This document shows positions 7,538 to 16,326 of a DNA stretch of 64,000 nucleotides, piece by piece. The notes below the pieces were generated by a model. That model did not search any database and was not told the DNA's origin. It saw only the letters and a list, made by a program, of their open reading frames with translations. Source of the stretch: Mucilaginibacter rubeus (GTDB lineage Bacteria; Bacteroidota; Bacteroidia; Sphingobacteriales; Sphingobacteriaceae). The stretch lies in contig NZ_CP043450.1 in the NCBI RefSeq assembly GCF_003286415.2, forward strand, positions 4,464,001 through 4,528,000, given 5' to 3'. The translations under genes were made by a program, and so were the position numbers. Positions within the stretch are counted from its first letter, which is position 1. Each line of letters starts with the position of its first letter.

Positions 7538-10378
7538 ATGCATTTAAATTTAAGATGCGGGAGCTTCGCCCTCGCGCTGTTGGCTATTGTTTTGCCCTGT
7601 TCGAAGACATCGGCTCAAACGTTATCCGCGGGAAACGCTCCCGATACTGTCTTACGACTCGATCCTTCTGTACGTACCGGTAAGCTAAAGAACGGGCTGA
7701 CCTATTTCATCAAACACAATACCGAACCACGAAAACGCGCCCTGTTTTACCTGGTAAGCAAAGCCGGGTCTATCCTGGAAGATGACAACGAACGCGGCCT
7801 GGCCCACTTCATTGAGCACATGAGTTTTAACGGTACCAAACACTATCCTAAAAACGAATTGGTGGCTTATCTCGAAAGATCAGGCGTAAAATTTGGAGCG
7901 GACATCAATGCCTATACCAGCTTTAATGAAACTGTTTACCAGCTTCCGCTGCCGTCAGATGATCCACAACTGATCAGGAATGGCGTGCAGATCTTACGTG
8001 ACTGGGCTCAGGATGCTACCTTAAGCACCAGCGAGATCAACAGCGAACGCGGGGTTATCCTGGAAGAAAAACGGCTCCGTAAAGGCGCTGCCGAGCGAAT
8101 GCGAAATGTATATCTTCCAACGCTCCTCAATTTTTCCAAATATGCTTCCCGCATTCCCATAGGCACGGAAGAGGTCATCCAGCATGCAGAGCCACAGGTG
8201 CTTAAAAAATTCTATAGTAAATGGTACCGTCCCGACCTTCAAGCGGTACTCATTGTCGGAGATATCAACCCCGACGAAATGGAACGCCAGGTGAAAGAAA
8301 AATTCGCCGATCTTAAAAACCCTGTAAACGAAATCCCCCGTGTTGAATTCACCATACCTTTGACCGGAAAACCCCAGTTTGTTTCAGTAACCGACAAGGA
8401 GATCAATATAGAATCGGCACAGATCATCATCAAGCACCGCGCGGGTAAACTGAAAACGGTTAATGACTACCGTCGGATGCTCACTACTCAATTCATGAAC
8501 CAAATGCTGGCCGCACGTTTTTCGGAGTTGTTACGTTCAGCTGACCTGCCATTCGCATCAGGCTCTGCCGGTGCAGAAGACGGCCTTGGCGGCCTGGAAA
8601 ACTTCTCGGTTTCTGTTTCGTCTAATCCGGGCGAACTGGATCGTGGGATACTCGCTGCATGGAAGGAGATCGAGCGGGTAAAACGCTTCGGTTTTGACGA
8701 GATAGAGCTTGACCGTTGTAAACGGAGCCTCATGGAAACCATGTCAGCCGCCCTCAAAGAAAAGGATAAAACAGCCTCGGTTGCGCTGATCCGGGAATAC
8801 ACCGACTATTTTTTAAATGGCACCGCGGCACCCGGGATCGCGAAAGAATACCTCCTTGCCAAAGACATGACCACGTCAATTACACTCAAAGACGTAAATG
8901 AACTGGTAAAACGCGAGATCACAGGCCAGGATATGGACATTGTCGTAACAGGTCCGGAAAAGAACAAAGAAAACATGCTTACCCAGTCTGATGTCTTGAG
9001 CCTGATGAAAAGTGCGGAAACAGCGCATCTTGAGCCCTATCATCCGCAAAACAACGCCAGCGCGTTACTGATCAAGCAGCCGAAGGGCGGCCATATCGTG
9101 AACCGCAGCTACGACGGCAAGATCAACGTAACACAATTGGTGTTAAGCAACGGAGTGAAAGTATTTATCAAACCCACTGATTTTAAAAATGACGAGATCG
9201 TATTCAATGGCTTTGCACCAGGCGGGACTTCGCTGTATAAAGACGAAGAATACCAGTCAGCTGTCAGTGCGAATCTCATCCCCTCATTTGGCGCTGGAAA
9301 TTACGGAACAACTGCGATGGCCAATTATTTTAATGAAAGACAGATGCGGGTCCAGCCATTTATCAACGAACGGGCGCAGGGCTTTACCGGTGTGACCACC
9401 AGGGGCGCAGCCACTGACGCGCTCGAGCTCGTTTATGCCTATGCTACGGAACCACGGCTGGATACGGCGGCATTCAAAAGCTTGATCTCACGTACCCGTG
9501 CAGGTATCATCAACCGTTCGGGCAACCCGGAAAGCGTCTATCAGGATACATTAAATGCCGTACTGACCAATAACAACCCGCGAAAAACCGGTCCTTCAAT
9601 TGAAAAGCTAAACAAGATCGATATTGACCGGGCATTCGGGGTCTATAAGGAACGGTTTGCCGACGCTGCCGGATTCCAGTTCTTTTTCGCAGGCAACATC
9701 GACTCGCTGACCCTATATCCACTACTTGAAAAATACCTTGGCGGGCTCCCTGCCTCGTCTAATGTAACCCGTCCGAAAGATCTGAACAATGCTATTCCTA
9801 CCGGAACTATAGAAAAAACAGTATTCAAAGGACAGGAGCAAAAATCCACCGTAACAATGGTTTATTCCGGGACTTTTGATTACAGTATGGACAGTAAGCT
9901 CAGGCTCGATGCCCTGAAAGACATCATCCAATTCAGACTGATCGAGCGGCTCCGCGAAGAGGAAAGCGGCGTTTACTCCCCACGGGCCGTACTTAATAAC
10001 AATAAGTATCCAGAGTCCAGATATAGCCTGATAATATCATTTGGCTGCGCGCCGGAAAACGTCACAAAATTAACTGCGGCGGTAAAAGATGAGCTCGAAA
10101 AGCTTCGTCTGAAAGGTCCTGTTCCGGCAGAACTTGAAAAGTTTAAGGCTGAATCTAACCGGACAATGGAAGCAACGCTAACAACCAATGCTTTCTGGGC
10201 TGCTTACTTGAATTTGCAGGCGCAGAACCGGGAAAATCCGGATGAGATCCTTGCTCATTCGCGTATGATCGACAATATTTCAGCCGCTGACGTTCAAAAT
10301 GCAGCGACTCAATATCTGTCAGGGAATAATTTGATCGAAGTCATCTTGTTGCCCGAAACAAAGAAAAACAATCCATAA
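7538..10378 (+). CDS. M16-family zinc metallopeptidase (pitrilysin/insulinase type), exported
   Basis: A 946-residue exported peptidase with a signal peptide ending TSAQ. The inverted zinc motif HxxEH is present at residues 90-94 (HFIEH), with the third ligand expected in the downstream NSERGVILEEKRLR segment. Four M16 lobes are visible: an active N-terminal half, and an inactive C-terminal half that begins around GKINVTQLVLSNGVKVFIK. Length fits the two-halves-in-one-chain group. M16 proteases degrade short unfolded peptides inside a closed chamber, which suits a periplasmic or surface peptidase. Its position after a SusCD-thioredoxin operon suggests that it digests the imported or reduced substrate (inference). 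Confidence 0.93.
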   Translation: MHLNLRCGSFALALLAIVLPCSKTSAQTLSAGNAPDTVLRLDPSVRTGKLKNGLTYFIKHNTEPRKRALFYLVSKAGSILEDDNERGLAHFIEHMSFNGTKHYPKNELVAYLERSGVKFGADINAYTSFNETVYQLPLPSDDPQLIRNGVQILRDWAQDATLSTSEINSERGVILEEKRLRKGAAERMRNVYLPTLLNFSKYASRIPIGTEEVIQHAEPQVLKKFYSKWYRPDLQAVLIVGDINPDEMERQVKEKFADLKNPVNEIPRVEFTIPLTGKPQFVSVTDKEINIESAQIIIKHRAGKLKTVNDYRRMLTTQFMNQMLAARFSELLRSADLPFASGSAGAEDGLGGLENFSVSVSSNPGELDRGILAAWKEIERVKRFGFDEIELDRCKRSLMETMSAALKEKDKTASVALIREYTDYFLNGTAAPGIAKEYLLAKDMTTSITLKDVNELVKREITGQDMDIVVTGPEKNKENMLTQSDVLSLMKSAETAHLEPYHPQNNASALLIKQPKGGHIVNRSYDGKINVTQLVLSNGVKVFIKPTDFKNDEIVFNGFAPGGTSLYKDEEYQSAVSANLIPSFGAGNYGTTAMANYFNERQMRVQPFINERAQGFTGVTTRGAATDALELVYAYATEPRLDTAAFKSLISRTRAGIINRSGNPESVYQDTLNAVLTNNNPRKTGPSIEKLNKIDIDRAFGVYKERFADAAGFQFFFAGNIDSLTLYPLLEKYLGGLPASSNVTRPKDLNNAIPTGTIEKTVFKGQEQKSTVTMVYSGTFDYSMDSKLRLDALKDIIQFRLIERLREEESGVYSPRAVLNNNKYPESRYSLIISFGCAPENVTKLTAAVKDELEKLRLKGPVPAELEKFKAESNRTMEATLTTNAFWAAYLNLQAQNRENPDEILAHSRMIDNISAADVQNAATQYLSGNNLIEVILLPETKKNNP

Positions 10379-10427
10379 CAGGGAGTTCACAAGATCCTCA
10401 ATCGGTACGGTGTACATTCACTTTCCC

Positions 10428-10460
10428 GCAAGGCTTTACGACAACGTAAAGCCTTGCTTT
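10428..10460 (+). terminator. Strong Rho-independent terminator after M16 gene
   Basis: A perfect 13-bp stem (GCAAGGCTTTACG and CGTAAAGCCTTGC) with a 4-nt loop lies about 50 bp after the protease stop and is followed by TTT. It closes the locus. Confidence 0.85.
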
Positions 10461-10926
10461 GTTCTGAGGGCACGGTTGCACTACCTTCCGTGTAGGGCTG
10501 TCGCTTCTCACCATTGGTATGCGTGATTGTTCGACCGGCACGCCCCCCGTTTGAAAGTCAGGAATTCCGGGCAACGACGCACTCAAAATACTAAAGCTTT
10601 GTGCCGAACGATGAAATCCTGTATCAGCTGGATAAAAAATGGTGAACAGGACAGAAGATACTCAACCGCACTTCCTGACCTGTAAGCTCCCGATGTATGT
10701 CCGCTTGTCTGAGCCCGGCCGCACGGTAATTGCTGAAAGATATCTGAAGCATCTGTTCTTCATAGAGAAGTTTGTCTTTTCTCGCGGGTACCTGACACCA
10801 AGTTCCAAATACCTGATATGATCACTTCCCGGTGATACCGTCCCCGGAACTTCGTTTAGTTTTCCGGTGGCTTCCCCCGATCAGGCACCGGACTTCGTGC
10901 GATCATTTATCGGGATCATCCGGATC
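10461..10926. other. 466 bp without a supported gene
   Basis: Only short open frames occur here on either strand (for example 10639-10821), and they have no recognisable domain or ribosome-binding site. I see no RNA gene. Together with the next 2 kb it forms a gene-poor stretch between the M16 locus and the TlpA gene. Confidence 0.5.
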
Positions 10927-11250
10927 TTAATTAGTTATTCCGCATCCGGTATAGGGCGCACTTTCGAAAAGACGTGTGAGGGATTTAAAATTGGCGAACT
11001 CCAGAAACGCTATATCCATAAATTCCTCCGTGATTAGCGGCAGGGCGGCAAGTTCATTTTTAACTTCAAGGATGTCTGCACAATCCCTTACGAAAAGGAA
11101 TATCTGCCCCTCCTCCTGGTTGATACAGAACTCACAGGAGATGTTTTTGAGATAATTCTTCCAGATCTCATAATCATTGTTCTTAAGGAATCCATATAGG
11201 GCATTCACAGGAAATCCGTACCGGACTTTGAGGCGTATCAGCAAATTCAT
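10927..11250 (-). CDS. Small hypothetical protein, possibly a YciI/muconolactone-isomerase-like dimeric alpha/beta barrel
   Basis: A 107-residue open frame starting at an ATG at 11250; the same frame runs further upstream only from a TTG. The second half (GQIFLFVRDCADILEVKNELAALPL, given here only as a pattern of a beta strand, a helix and the words LPL) resembles the C-terminal half of YciI or muconolactone-isomerase-like proteins, in which a strand is followed by an LxxLPL helix end. The first half does not match that family clearly, and there is no good ribosome-binding site. It could be a decayed gene. No neighbour gives a functional clue. Confidence 0.4.
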   Translation of the reverse strand: MNLLIRLKVRYGFPVNALYGFLKNNDYEIWKNYLKNISCEFCINQEEGQIFLFVRDCADILEVKNELAALPLITEEFMDIAFLEFANFKSLTRLFESAPYTGCGITN

Positions 11251-11695
11251 GAGCGTTAAAGGTATCACTGTTTGAACCTCTATCGGCAAAGCGCAAACCC
11301 AATGCGCAACCAACTAACAATCAAAAACATTGACCGGCAACAGATCATATAAAAACCGAAATACCGCCAATTCTCTATATGCCGAAAATCCTCATGCACC
11401 CTTCCGGCAATTGCGAAAATAAAGAAGTGAACATGTTGCGGCAAGACGCACGGGGATTCAGGAAAGGTACTACCTACCAGGTATTAACCACCGGCATCAA
11501 TAACAAGTTTCATTTTGCCGATACCGGTAAAACACCGGGATTCTGCCAATCCAAGTTAAGACGACAGGCAAAAAGATCGGCACCCTATCTATTGAAGAAA
11601 GCGATTTAAATATTAAAAATAAAGCTCCCTTAATCCTGCGGTTCAGGAGGCTTTACTTTCAACATTCACCATAAGATCCGGTTTTCCGTTCCTGC
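11251..11695. other. 445 bp with only weak open frames
   Basis: A 76-codon + strand frame (11379-11609, MPKILMHPSGN...) begins with an ATG but has no recognisable family. A better coding-like segment, VKTTGKKIGTLSIEESDL, runs in a different frame over its end (near 11555-11610), which suggests a frameshifted remnant. I do not annotate either as a gene. Confidence 0.35.
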
Positions 11696-12412
11696 TCAAT
11701 CTTTTCCGGTCCGTGTTTCGATGATTTGAATATGAGCATCCTCAATAATATCGATGACCACATCGGTGGCGGGATATAGAAAAAGGGTATCGTTGCGCTC
11801 CATCTCCTGTTCCCCGATCCTGACCCTTCCTTCGATCAGATAAACCATCACGCCATTCCCGCTTCGGTTCAATTGTTACGAAGGTGACGTACCTGTTGAG
11901 AAGCGGCCTTTTGAAAGCCAGGCATCCTGCTTGATAATGAGCGAACCATGCGCTCCGTCCGGTGAGATCTGGAGATGCCAGCGATCTGTTTTTTCACGCA
12001 GATCGATCGCCTTCAACTGAACTTCAGGTTTTGTATCCCGCACCCTTGGTTCAAACCAGATCTGTAGGTTCCTTGCATTCGATGCTCCTGATGGATTTCC
12101 GCTGGAATGCATGATACCGCTGCCGCTGCTGATCAATTGTACATGGTCAGTAAGCAGTTCTGTTTTCGTGCCCAGGTCGTCCTCCTGATACTCACTGCCC
12201 TCCAGCAGGATGGTGATCACTTCTATGTTCTGATGAGGATGCATCCCGAGAAAGCCACCCGGGCTTACGATATCATCATTAAATACGATCAACCGCCCAA
12301 AGTTATCAGGCCTTCCTGTACCCGGTCTTCTGTTGCTGAGTACAGACTGTATCCTGAATTTATCGTTTCCAAATATTCCGCGGTCCGCGGCTTTAAATAA
12401 CTGGGGTTCCAT
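11696..12412 (-). pseudogene. Pirin-family protein interrupted by an in-frame TAA
   Basis: Pirins are bicupin metal-binding proteins (quercetinase-like or regulatory). The first 178 codons encode the N-terminal cupin with conserved GMHPHQNIEVITILLEG (His ligands) and SGSGIMHSSGNP, then the linker WHLQISPDG and WLSKGRFSTG. Codon 179 (11876-11878) is TAA, but the same frame continues without a break as QLNRSGNGVMVYLIEGR and EMERNDTLFLYPATD to a TGA at 11696. This is exactly the missing C-terminal cupin, giving 238 codons in all, the normal pirin length. Related proteins have an aromatic residue near this position, so a Tyr-to-stop change is likely. No frameshift is involved. The alternative is a sequencing error. 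Confidence 0.88.
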
Positions 12413-13130
12413 AGCTTGTTTATTTTGTTACAGCAAATATCCCTGTTGTCCATGCGCGGAGCGTTGATCTATGATAAAAAGCAAATTGACATAGATCAAG
12501 TTGTTCCAGGCGCTGCTGTTAGCTATCATTTACTGCTTCGCCAGATCCGCACATCGGCTAAGAAGTGGTTAAGCCCGACAGAAGACCTGACCCATCCGGG
12601 TTGTATGCCTTTCGGATCAAGAACCCTGTCAGAAAAGATCTGAATACACTGTACACTACCTGCTGTTTTCGCCAGAAACGGATAAAAAGGCCAGCGAAGG
12701 TTTTGCCCGCGTCATCAGGACCTGGTTATCATCCGCAAAAGACCACGGCATAAAAGGCCGCCTCCCCAAAGGGTCCCCTCCGGAACCTTATGATCAAGCT
12801 CCCACAAGTTGACATTTTTACAAACAGATCAATTTTAAAATTATCTTAAACTCTATCCAATAAAGAATTTACTTGATAAAGATCAACGGATATTGACCAT
12901 AAACAGTCTCATCTTTGATGGATTATCATCATTGAAAGCGCATGCGTATCAAGATCAAATAAATTCCAGGCAGAAACGCGGCATACCGCTTCTCATTATG
13001 TGGCATCCCGCGTATCATAAATTCACAAAAACAACGCTTTACCCCCTGCGAAAATATCGCACACTACAGTATAACAGCGATCACATAGTCGCTCGTGATC
13101 GTCCCTGTAGCTTTATACAATACAATTAAA
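12413..13130. other. 718 bp gene-poor region with a possible decayed reading frame
   Basis: No intact gene is supported. An open frame from 12591 to a TGA ending at 12812 has plausible amino acid composition in its second half (EYTVHYLLFSPETDKKASEG onward), and the preceding 12565-12650 stretch in another frame reads GLYAFRIKNPVRKDL, as if one gene had been frameshifted. I do not recognise the family. Just before the next gene, nested inverted repeats (CTACAG/CTGTAG at 13063 and 13105; CGATCAC/GTGATCG at 13078-13101) could form a leader hairpin. Confidence 0.35.
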
Positions 13131-14252
13131 ATGAAAAAATCACTAATTACGCTTTTAACGGTTGCACCGTTGCTCTCTATGGCTCAAACCAATGCATTCA
13201 TGATTAAAGGGAGCCTTCAAAACTCAAACCCCAAAGACAGTGCTTTCCTTCAATACGTTTCTCCGGAAAATATTCGTCGAAAAGAAGCTACACAGATCAA
13301 AAACGGCCATTTTATATTTAACGGCGTCATCAATGAGCCTGTGAAAGCGGAAATTTCTGTCAGACACAATGCAATTGCCGATGGCAAAGAAGATAAACTG
13401 GAGATCTATCTTGTAAAAGGCACTACTATGGTACAAGGCCAATCAACGATCGAAAACGCTTCCGTTACCGGGACAAAATTAAATGAAGATTATGCTTTGC
13501 TCCGCGCTGAAGAGAAGTCCTTTGATAAAAGATATCAGGCATTGGAAGCTGAAACAAATGCCGCCACCGATGAACAACGTGGATCAGCTGTTTTTAAGGC
13601 AGGTCAGCGGGCGAAAGAGGAGGCGATCGATTCCGCTTATTTTTCTTCAAAAAGGCGATTCGCTGAAAACCACGTAACTTCAATAACTGGTATCCAGGCC
13701 TTAAATGATTATTCATATACTGCGGATTATTCATTGCTGCAACCCATATTTGACAGGTATGCGGCAGATGTAAAGGCAAGTAAAGAGGGCAGGGATTTTT
13801 CGGTAAAAATGGAAAAACTGAAAAGTACGGCCATCGGTCAAATATTACCCGACTTTGCCGAACCGGACACCAGTGGCCACCTGATCAAACTTTCTTCTTT
13901 ACGCGGCAAGTACGTGCTTATCGACTTTTGGGCCTCCTGGTGCACCCCATGCCGTCAGGAGAACCCTAATGTGGTAAAGGCCTATGAGCATTTTCGCGAC
14001 AAAGGCTTTACGGTACTGGGGGTTTCTATGGATGGCCCGAAGTACAGGGCGAAGTGGATAAAAGCGATCCAGGATGACAATTTAACCTGGACCCAGGTAT
14101 CCGAACTAAAATTCATGAGTGGCACGGCAGCGAAACTTTATGGCATCAATGCGATCCCGCAAAATTTCCTGATCGATCCGGAAGGCCGCGTGATCGCGAA
14201 GAACCTGCGTGGAGACGCCCTCAAGATCAAACTTGAACAATTGTTACATTAA
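13131..14252 (+). CDS. TlpA-type thiol-disulfide oxidoreductase with DUF4369 domain (CTPC)
   Basis: Exported protein of 373 residues; the ATG at 13131 is chosen because it opens a signal peptide (MKKSLITLLTVAPLLSMAQT), whereas the open frame upstream of it is not coding-like. The N-terminal DUF4369 domain (about 20-130) is followed by a helical linker and a C-terminal thioredoxin fold with FADPD-like entry (PDFAEPDTSGH), WASWCTPCRQENP (Cys271 and Cys274) and the cis-Pro segment GINAIPQNFLIDPEG. It probably reduces disulfides in the periplasm. It stands alone, preceded by a gene-poor region and followed by a 400-bp gap. Confidence 0.92.
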   Translation: MKKSLITLLTVAPLLSMAQTNAFMIKGSLQNSNPKDSAFLQYVSPENIRRKEATQIKNGHFIFNGVINEPVKAEISVRHNAIADGKEDKLEIYLVKGTTMVQGQSTIENASVTGTKLNEDYALLRAEEKSFDKRYQALEAETNAATDEQRGSAVFKAGQRAKEEAIDSAYFSSKRRFAENHVTSITGIQALNDYSYTADYSLLQPIFDRYAADVKASKEGRDFSVKMEKLKSTAIGQILPDFAEPDTSGHLIKLSSLRGKYVLIDFWASWCTPCRQENPNVVKAYEHFRDKGFTVLGVSMDGPKYRAKWIKAIQDDNLTWTQVSELKFMSGTAAKLYGINAIPQNFLIDPEGRVIAKNLRGDALKIKLEQLLH

Positions 14253-14414
14253 ACAGCAGGCTTCGGGCTAAACTTTATTCAGTCCGGAGCCCATTGTTTC
14301 CAGGCAGTCATCAGCCTCCATAATTGACATTTATCAACGTTTTTTTTTATTCCAGATCAATGTACGGGGAGCTTTTATTCCAAATATTTGCAATGCAATT
14401 GATAAAAGCACCAT

Positions 14415-14531
14415 ATGAAAACACCAGCAAACTCTGAAAACGAAAAGGTGATCCGGGAGCTTTACTATATACCGGAAATGAGATACATGCGCCCTTCCGC
14501 GTCGTATATCATCTGCAAAAATGGTAAGTAA
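14415..14531 (+). CDS. Possible 38-residue small ORF
   Basis: An ATG-initiated frame encoding MKTPANSENEKVIRELYYIP and 18 more residues to TAA. It is too short for confident calling, has no clear ribosome-binding site and no recognised family. It sits alone in the roughly 415-bp gap between the TlpA-type gene and the monooxygenase gene. I see nothing else there apart from A/T-rich sequence. Confidence 0.2.
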   Translation: MKTPANSENEKVIRELYYIPEMRYMRPSASYIICKNGK

Positions 14532-14667
14532 GATCATTCACAGTTCCGCTGCGACCGTGATCTTACCAGGGAAAAAACCGGGGTAGCTGGCACCTTGGTG
14601 CCGTATTGCAATAACTAACCTGCTTTTTCGAGCACAACAATTAACAATTCATCTAACAATTAAAATT

Positions 14668-15048
14668 ATGGAAAATTCACTTAAAGCCGGAACATCAACC
14701 GATCATGATAAAACACTTCCCACCGGAATTACAGTAAGCGCTTACTACCGCGTACACCCGGATGACAGGCAGATATTCATTGACGCTGTAATTCCTGAAA
14801 TGACCGCGGCAAATAAACTACCTGGCTGTATTTATTATGCTTTTTCACAGGACCTCACCGATCCCAATACCTTCCATCTGCTCGAAGGCTGGGCCGACGA
14901 AGAAGCTTACGAGCGTCATGAAAACGCGGATACTTTTTTAACCGCGCTAAGTACCGTGGTAAAAAACGTCCGTATTCTTGATCGTCAGGGGGTACGCTAC
15001 GACATCGCGAAGATTCATATTGATGACCCGAGGGAAAAAGTTTCGTAA
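14668..15048 (+). CDS. Antibiotic biosynthesis monooxygenase (ABM) domain protein, YgiN-like
   Basis: A 126-residue cytoplasmic protein with the ferredoxin-like ABM fold: TVSAYYRVHPDDRQIFIDAV, GCIYYAFSQDL (strand plus turn), FHLLEGWADEEAYERHENAD (the conserved E.W.....Y..H motif) and a final helix-strand. Relatives are cofactor-free quinol monooxygenases or similar heme/quinone-modifying enzymes, usually dimeric. It is transcribed alone and ends at a strong terminator. The exact substrate cannot be told from sequence. Confidence 0.88.
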   Translation: MENSLKAGTSTDHDKTLPTGITVSAYYRVHPDDRQIFIDAVIPEMTAANKLPGCIYYAFSQDLTDPNTFHLLEGWADEEAYERHENADTFLTALSTVVKNVRILDRQGVRYDIAKIHIDDPREKVS

Positions 15049-15070
15049 AGGAATTCCATTGACAAGTCTC

Positions 15071-15104
15071 AAAAAAGCAGCCTTCACGGGCTGCTTTTTT
15101 GTTT
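15071..15104 (+). terminator. Rho-independent terminator (possibly bidirectional)
   Basis: A 12-bp perfect stem, AAAAAAGCAGCC and GGCTGCTTTTTT, with a 6-nt loop lies 22 bp after the monooxygenase stop. The flanking A and T runs would allow use on both strands. Confidence 0.9.
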
Positions 15105-15112
15105 GCTAACAA

Positions 15113-15173
15113 AATGACCGGAACAAGTAACCACCCCTTATCAAGGTTAACGTGGTAAGCCGTTCCGGTCATT
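15113..15173. repeat. Long-range inverted repeat in intergenic space
   Basis: AATGACCGGAAC at 15113-15124 is exactly inverted as GTTCCGGTCATT at 15162-15173. The 37-bp loop itself contains a weak GTAACCAC/GTGGTAAG pairing. It could be a structured RNA or a second terminator between the convergent monooxygenase and PAP2 genes. The rest of 15174-15425 shows no supported feature. Confidence 0.5.
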
Positions 15174-15425
15174 ATCCCGAAAATATGAAAGAAGCCTGAT
15201 CCGGTTTCTTAAAAGCAATCGACCGCTCGAAAACCTTTTAGCGTAGAAAACAGATATCTGTTAAAATGAACCGGTGTTATCTAATATAGCCTGTTCGAAA
15301 CAGAAGCTACAACGTAATATAAAACAAAGGTCAGCCTTTCCAACATCACCGGATACGTATATCGTATCGTTATATTCCCACCGCTGGCCTTTGCCTATGT
15401 GCCTTCAGAGCCCTAAACAGGGCAT

Positions 15426-16043
15426 TCACTCCTTAGACTTTTTTCGGTATGGTTTGTAGATTGCGCGAGTGAGCCAATGGTTGAGATAACCGGTTCCAAT
15501 ACCCAACGCAGCACCGGCAAGTACGTCTGTGGGGTAATGCTTCCCTAAATACATCCTTGAATAACCAACGGAGGATGCCCAAAGGTAGGCTGGTACTGTC
15601 ACGTACCATTTATGATATTGCAGAGATAGCGTGGTCGCTGTGGTGAAAGCCAGGGAGGTATGCCCGGATGGAAATGATCGCCCATGGGTACTACCGTTAA
15701 CAAATACTTCGTTCGGATATTTGTCCCCAGGGCGTTCCTCATTAATGCTTCTTTTGATAACTTCACTTATTACAATGTCGGAGCCGATACTTAAAAACAA
15801 TTCCGCCGAATGATGTTTTGCCGTTTCCGAGTCATTTGCTAATCCACAGATTAAAGTGCCCACAGCCACAGCACCAGGAAGAAAATAGGTGGACTGACTG
15901 GTAGTTTTCCAATAGGTGGAATTCGGATTCGTCGGGTTAATAGATTTTAGCAAATTAATGTCCCAGTTCTGCGCCATGCAACGGTTATGCAGAAAAAGGA
16001 AAAAGATCAAGATTATCGAAGTTGTAAAATTGAAAAATCTCAT
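15426..16043 (-). CDS. PAP2-superfamily membrane-associated phosphatase
   Basis: A 205-residue exported protein with an N-terminal hydrophobic signal (SIILIFFLFLHNRCMAQ). The three PAP2 phosphatase signature motifs are present in order: KRSINEERPGDK (KxxxxxxRP), RSFPSGHTSLAF (PSGH) and SRMYLGKHYPTDVLAG (SRxxxxxHxxxD). Family members dephosphorylate lipid phosphates such as undecaprenyl pyrophosphate or phosphatidic acid. Several hydrophobic segments follow the motifs (VPAYLWASSVGY, VLAGAALGIGTGYL). It is monocistronic, divergent from nothing and convergent with the monooxygenase. Its upstream region (16175-16214) shares a motif with the second SusC promoter region. Confidence 0.93.
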   Translation of the reverse strand: MRFFNFTTSIILIFFLFLHNRCMAQNWDINLLKSINPTNPNSTYWKTTSQSTYFLPGAVAVGTLICGLANDSETAKHHSAELFLSIGSDIVISEVIKRSINEERPGDKYPNEVFVNGSTHGRSFPSGHTSLAFTTATTLSLQYHKWYVTVPAYLWASSVGYSRMYLGKHYPTDVLAGAALGIGTGYLNHWLTRAIYKPYRKKSKE

Positions 16044-16174
16044 GGCAGGTGTTTATAATGGTTTTTTGATTGTCCCGGATTCTTCTTGAAAACCGGTACT
16101 TGTTCTAAACCAAATGACATACCTTGTATTAAACCATTGTTAATGAGGGGGTACCGATTTATTGGGAGATAATA

Positions 16175-16214
16175 ATCTCGACGGGGCGTCTTTTTGCGAC
16201 ATTTCGATAACCCA
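16175..16214 (-). promoter_or_regulatory. Candidate operator upstream of the PAP2 gene, shared with the second SusCD operon
   Basis: Reading the + strand, TCTCGA (16176-16181) and CGACATTTCGATAACCCA (16197-16214) occur with the same spacing as TCTCGA (27347-27352) and CGACATTTCGAGAACCCA (27368-27385) upstream of the second SusC gene. The 18-bp part differs at one base. Both sites lie about 130-220 bp upstream of a minus-strand gene. Confidence 0.5.
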
Positions 16215-16229
16215 ATGTATTTGGCGCCT

Positions 16230-16270
16230 AAAAAAGAACTCCACCGAAAAGCGGGGGCTTCGGTGGAGTT
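16230..16270 (-). terminator. Rho-independent terminator of the GH71/99-like gene
   Basis: AACTCCACCGAA and TTCGGTGGAGTT form a 12-bp perfect stem around a 10-nt loop; on the minus strand it is followed by CTTTTTT. It lies 57 bp after the stop of the upstream gene. Confidence 0.88.
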
Positions 16271-16326
16271 TGCTTTAGAAAAAATCTCTGATCAGGCTTA
16301 TTGTGCTCAGAAAAGCCGGTCGGTGA

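Noticed and set aside
10639..10821. 60-codon + strand frame
   Set aside because: Short, compositionally ordinary, and no match to a known family.
11876..11878. A frameshift as the cause of the pirin truncation
   Set aside because: Reading past the TAA in the same frame gives the whole C-terminal domain, so it is a nonsense codon and not a shift.
12107..12400. 97-codon + strand frame opposite the pirin gene
   Set aside because: Shadow of the conserved pirin N-terminal cupin.
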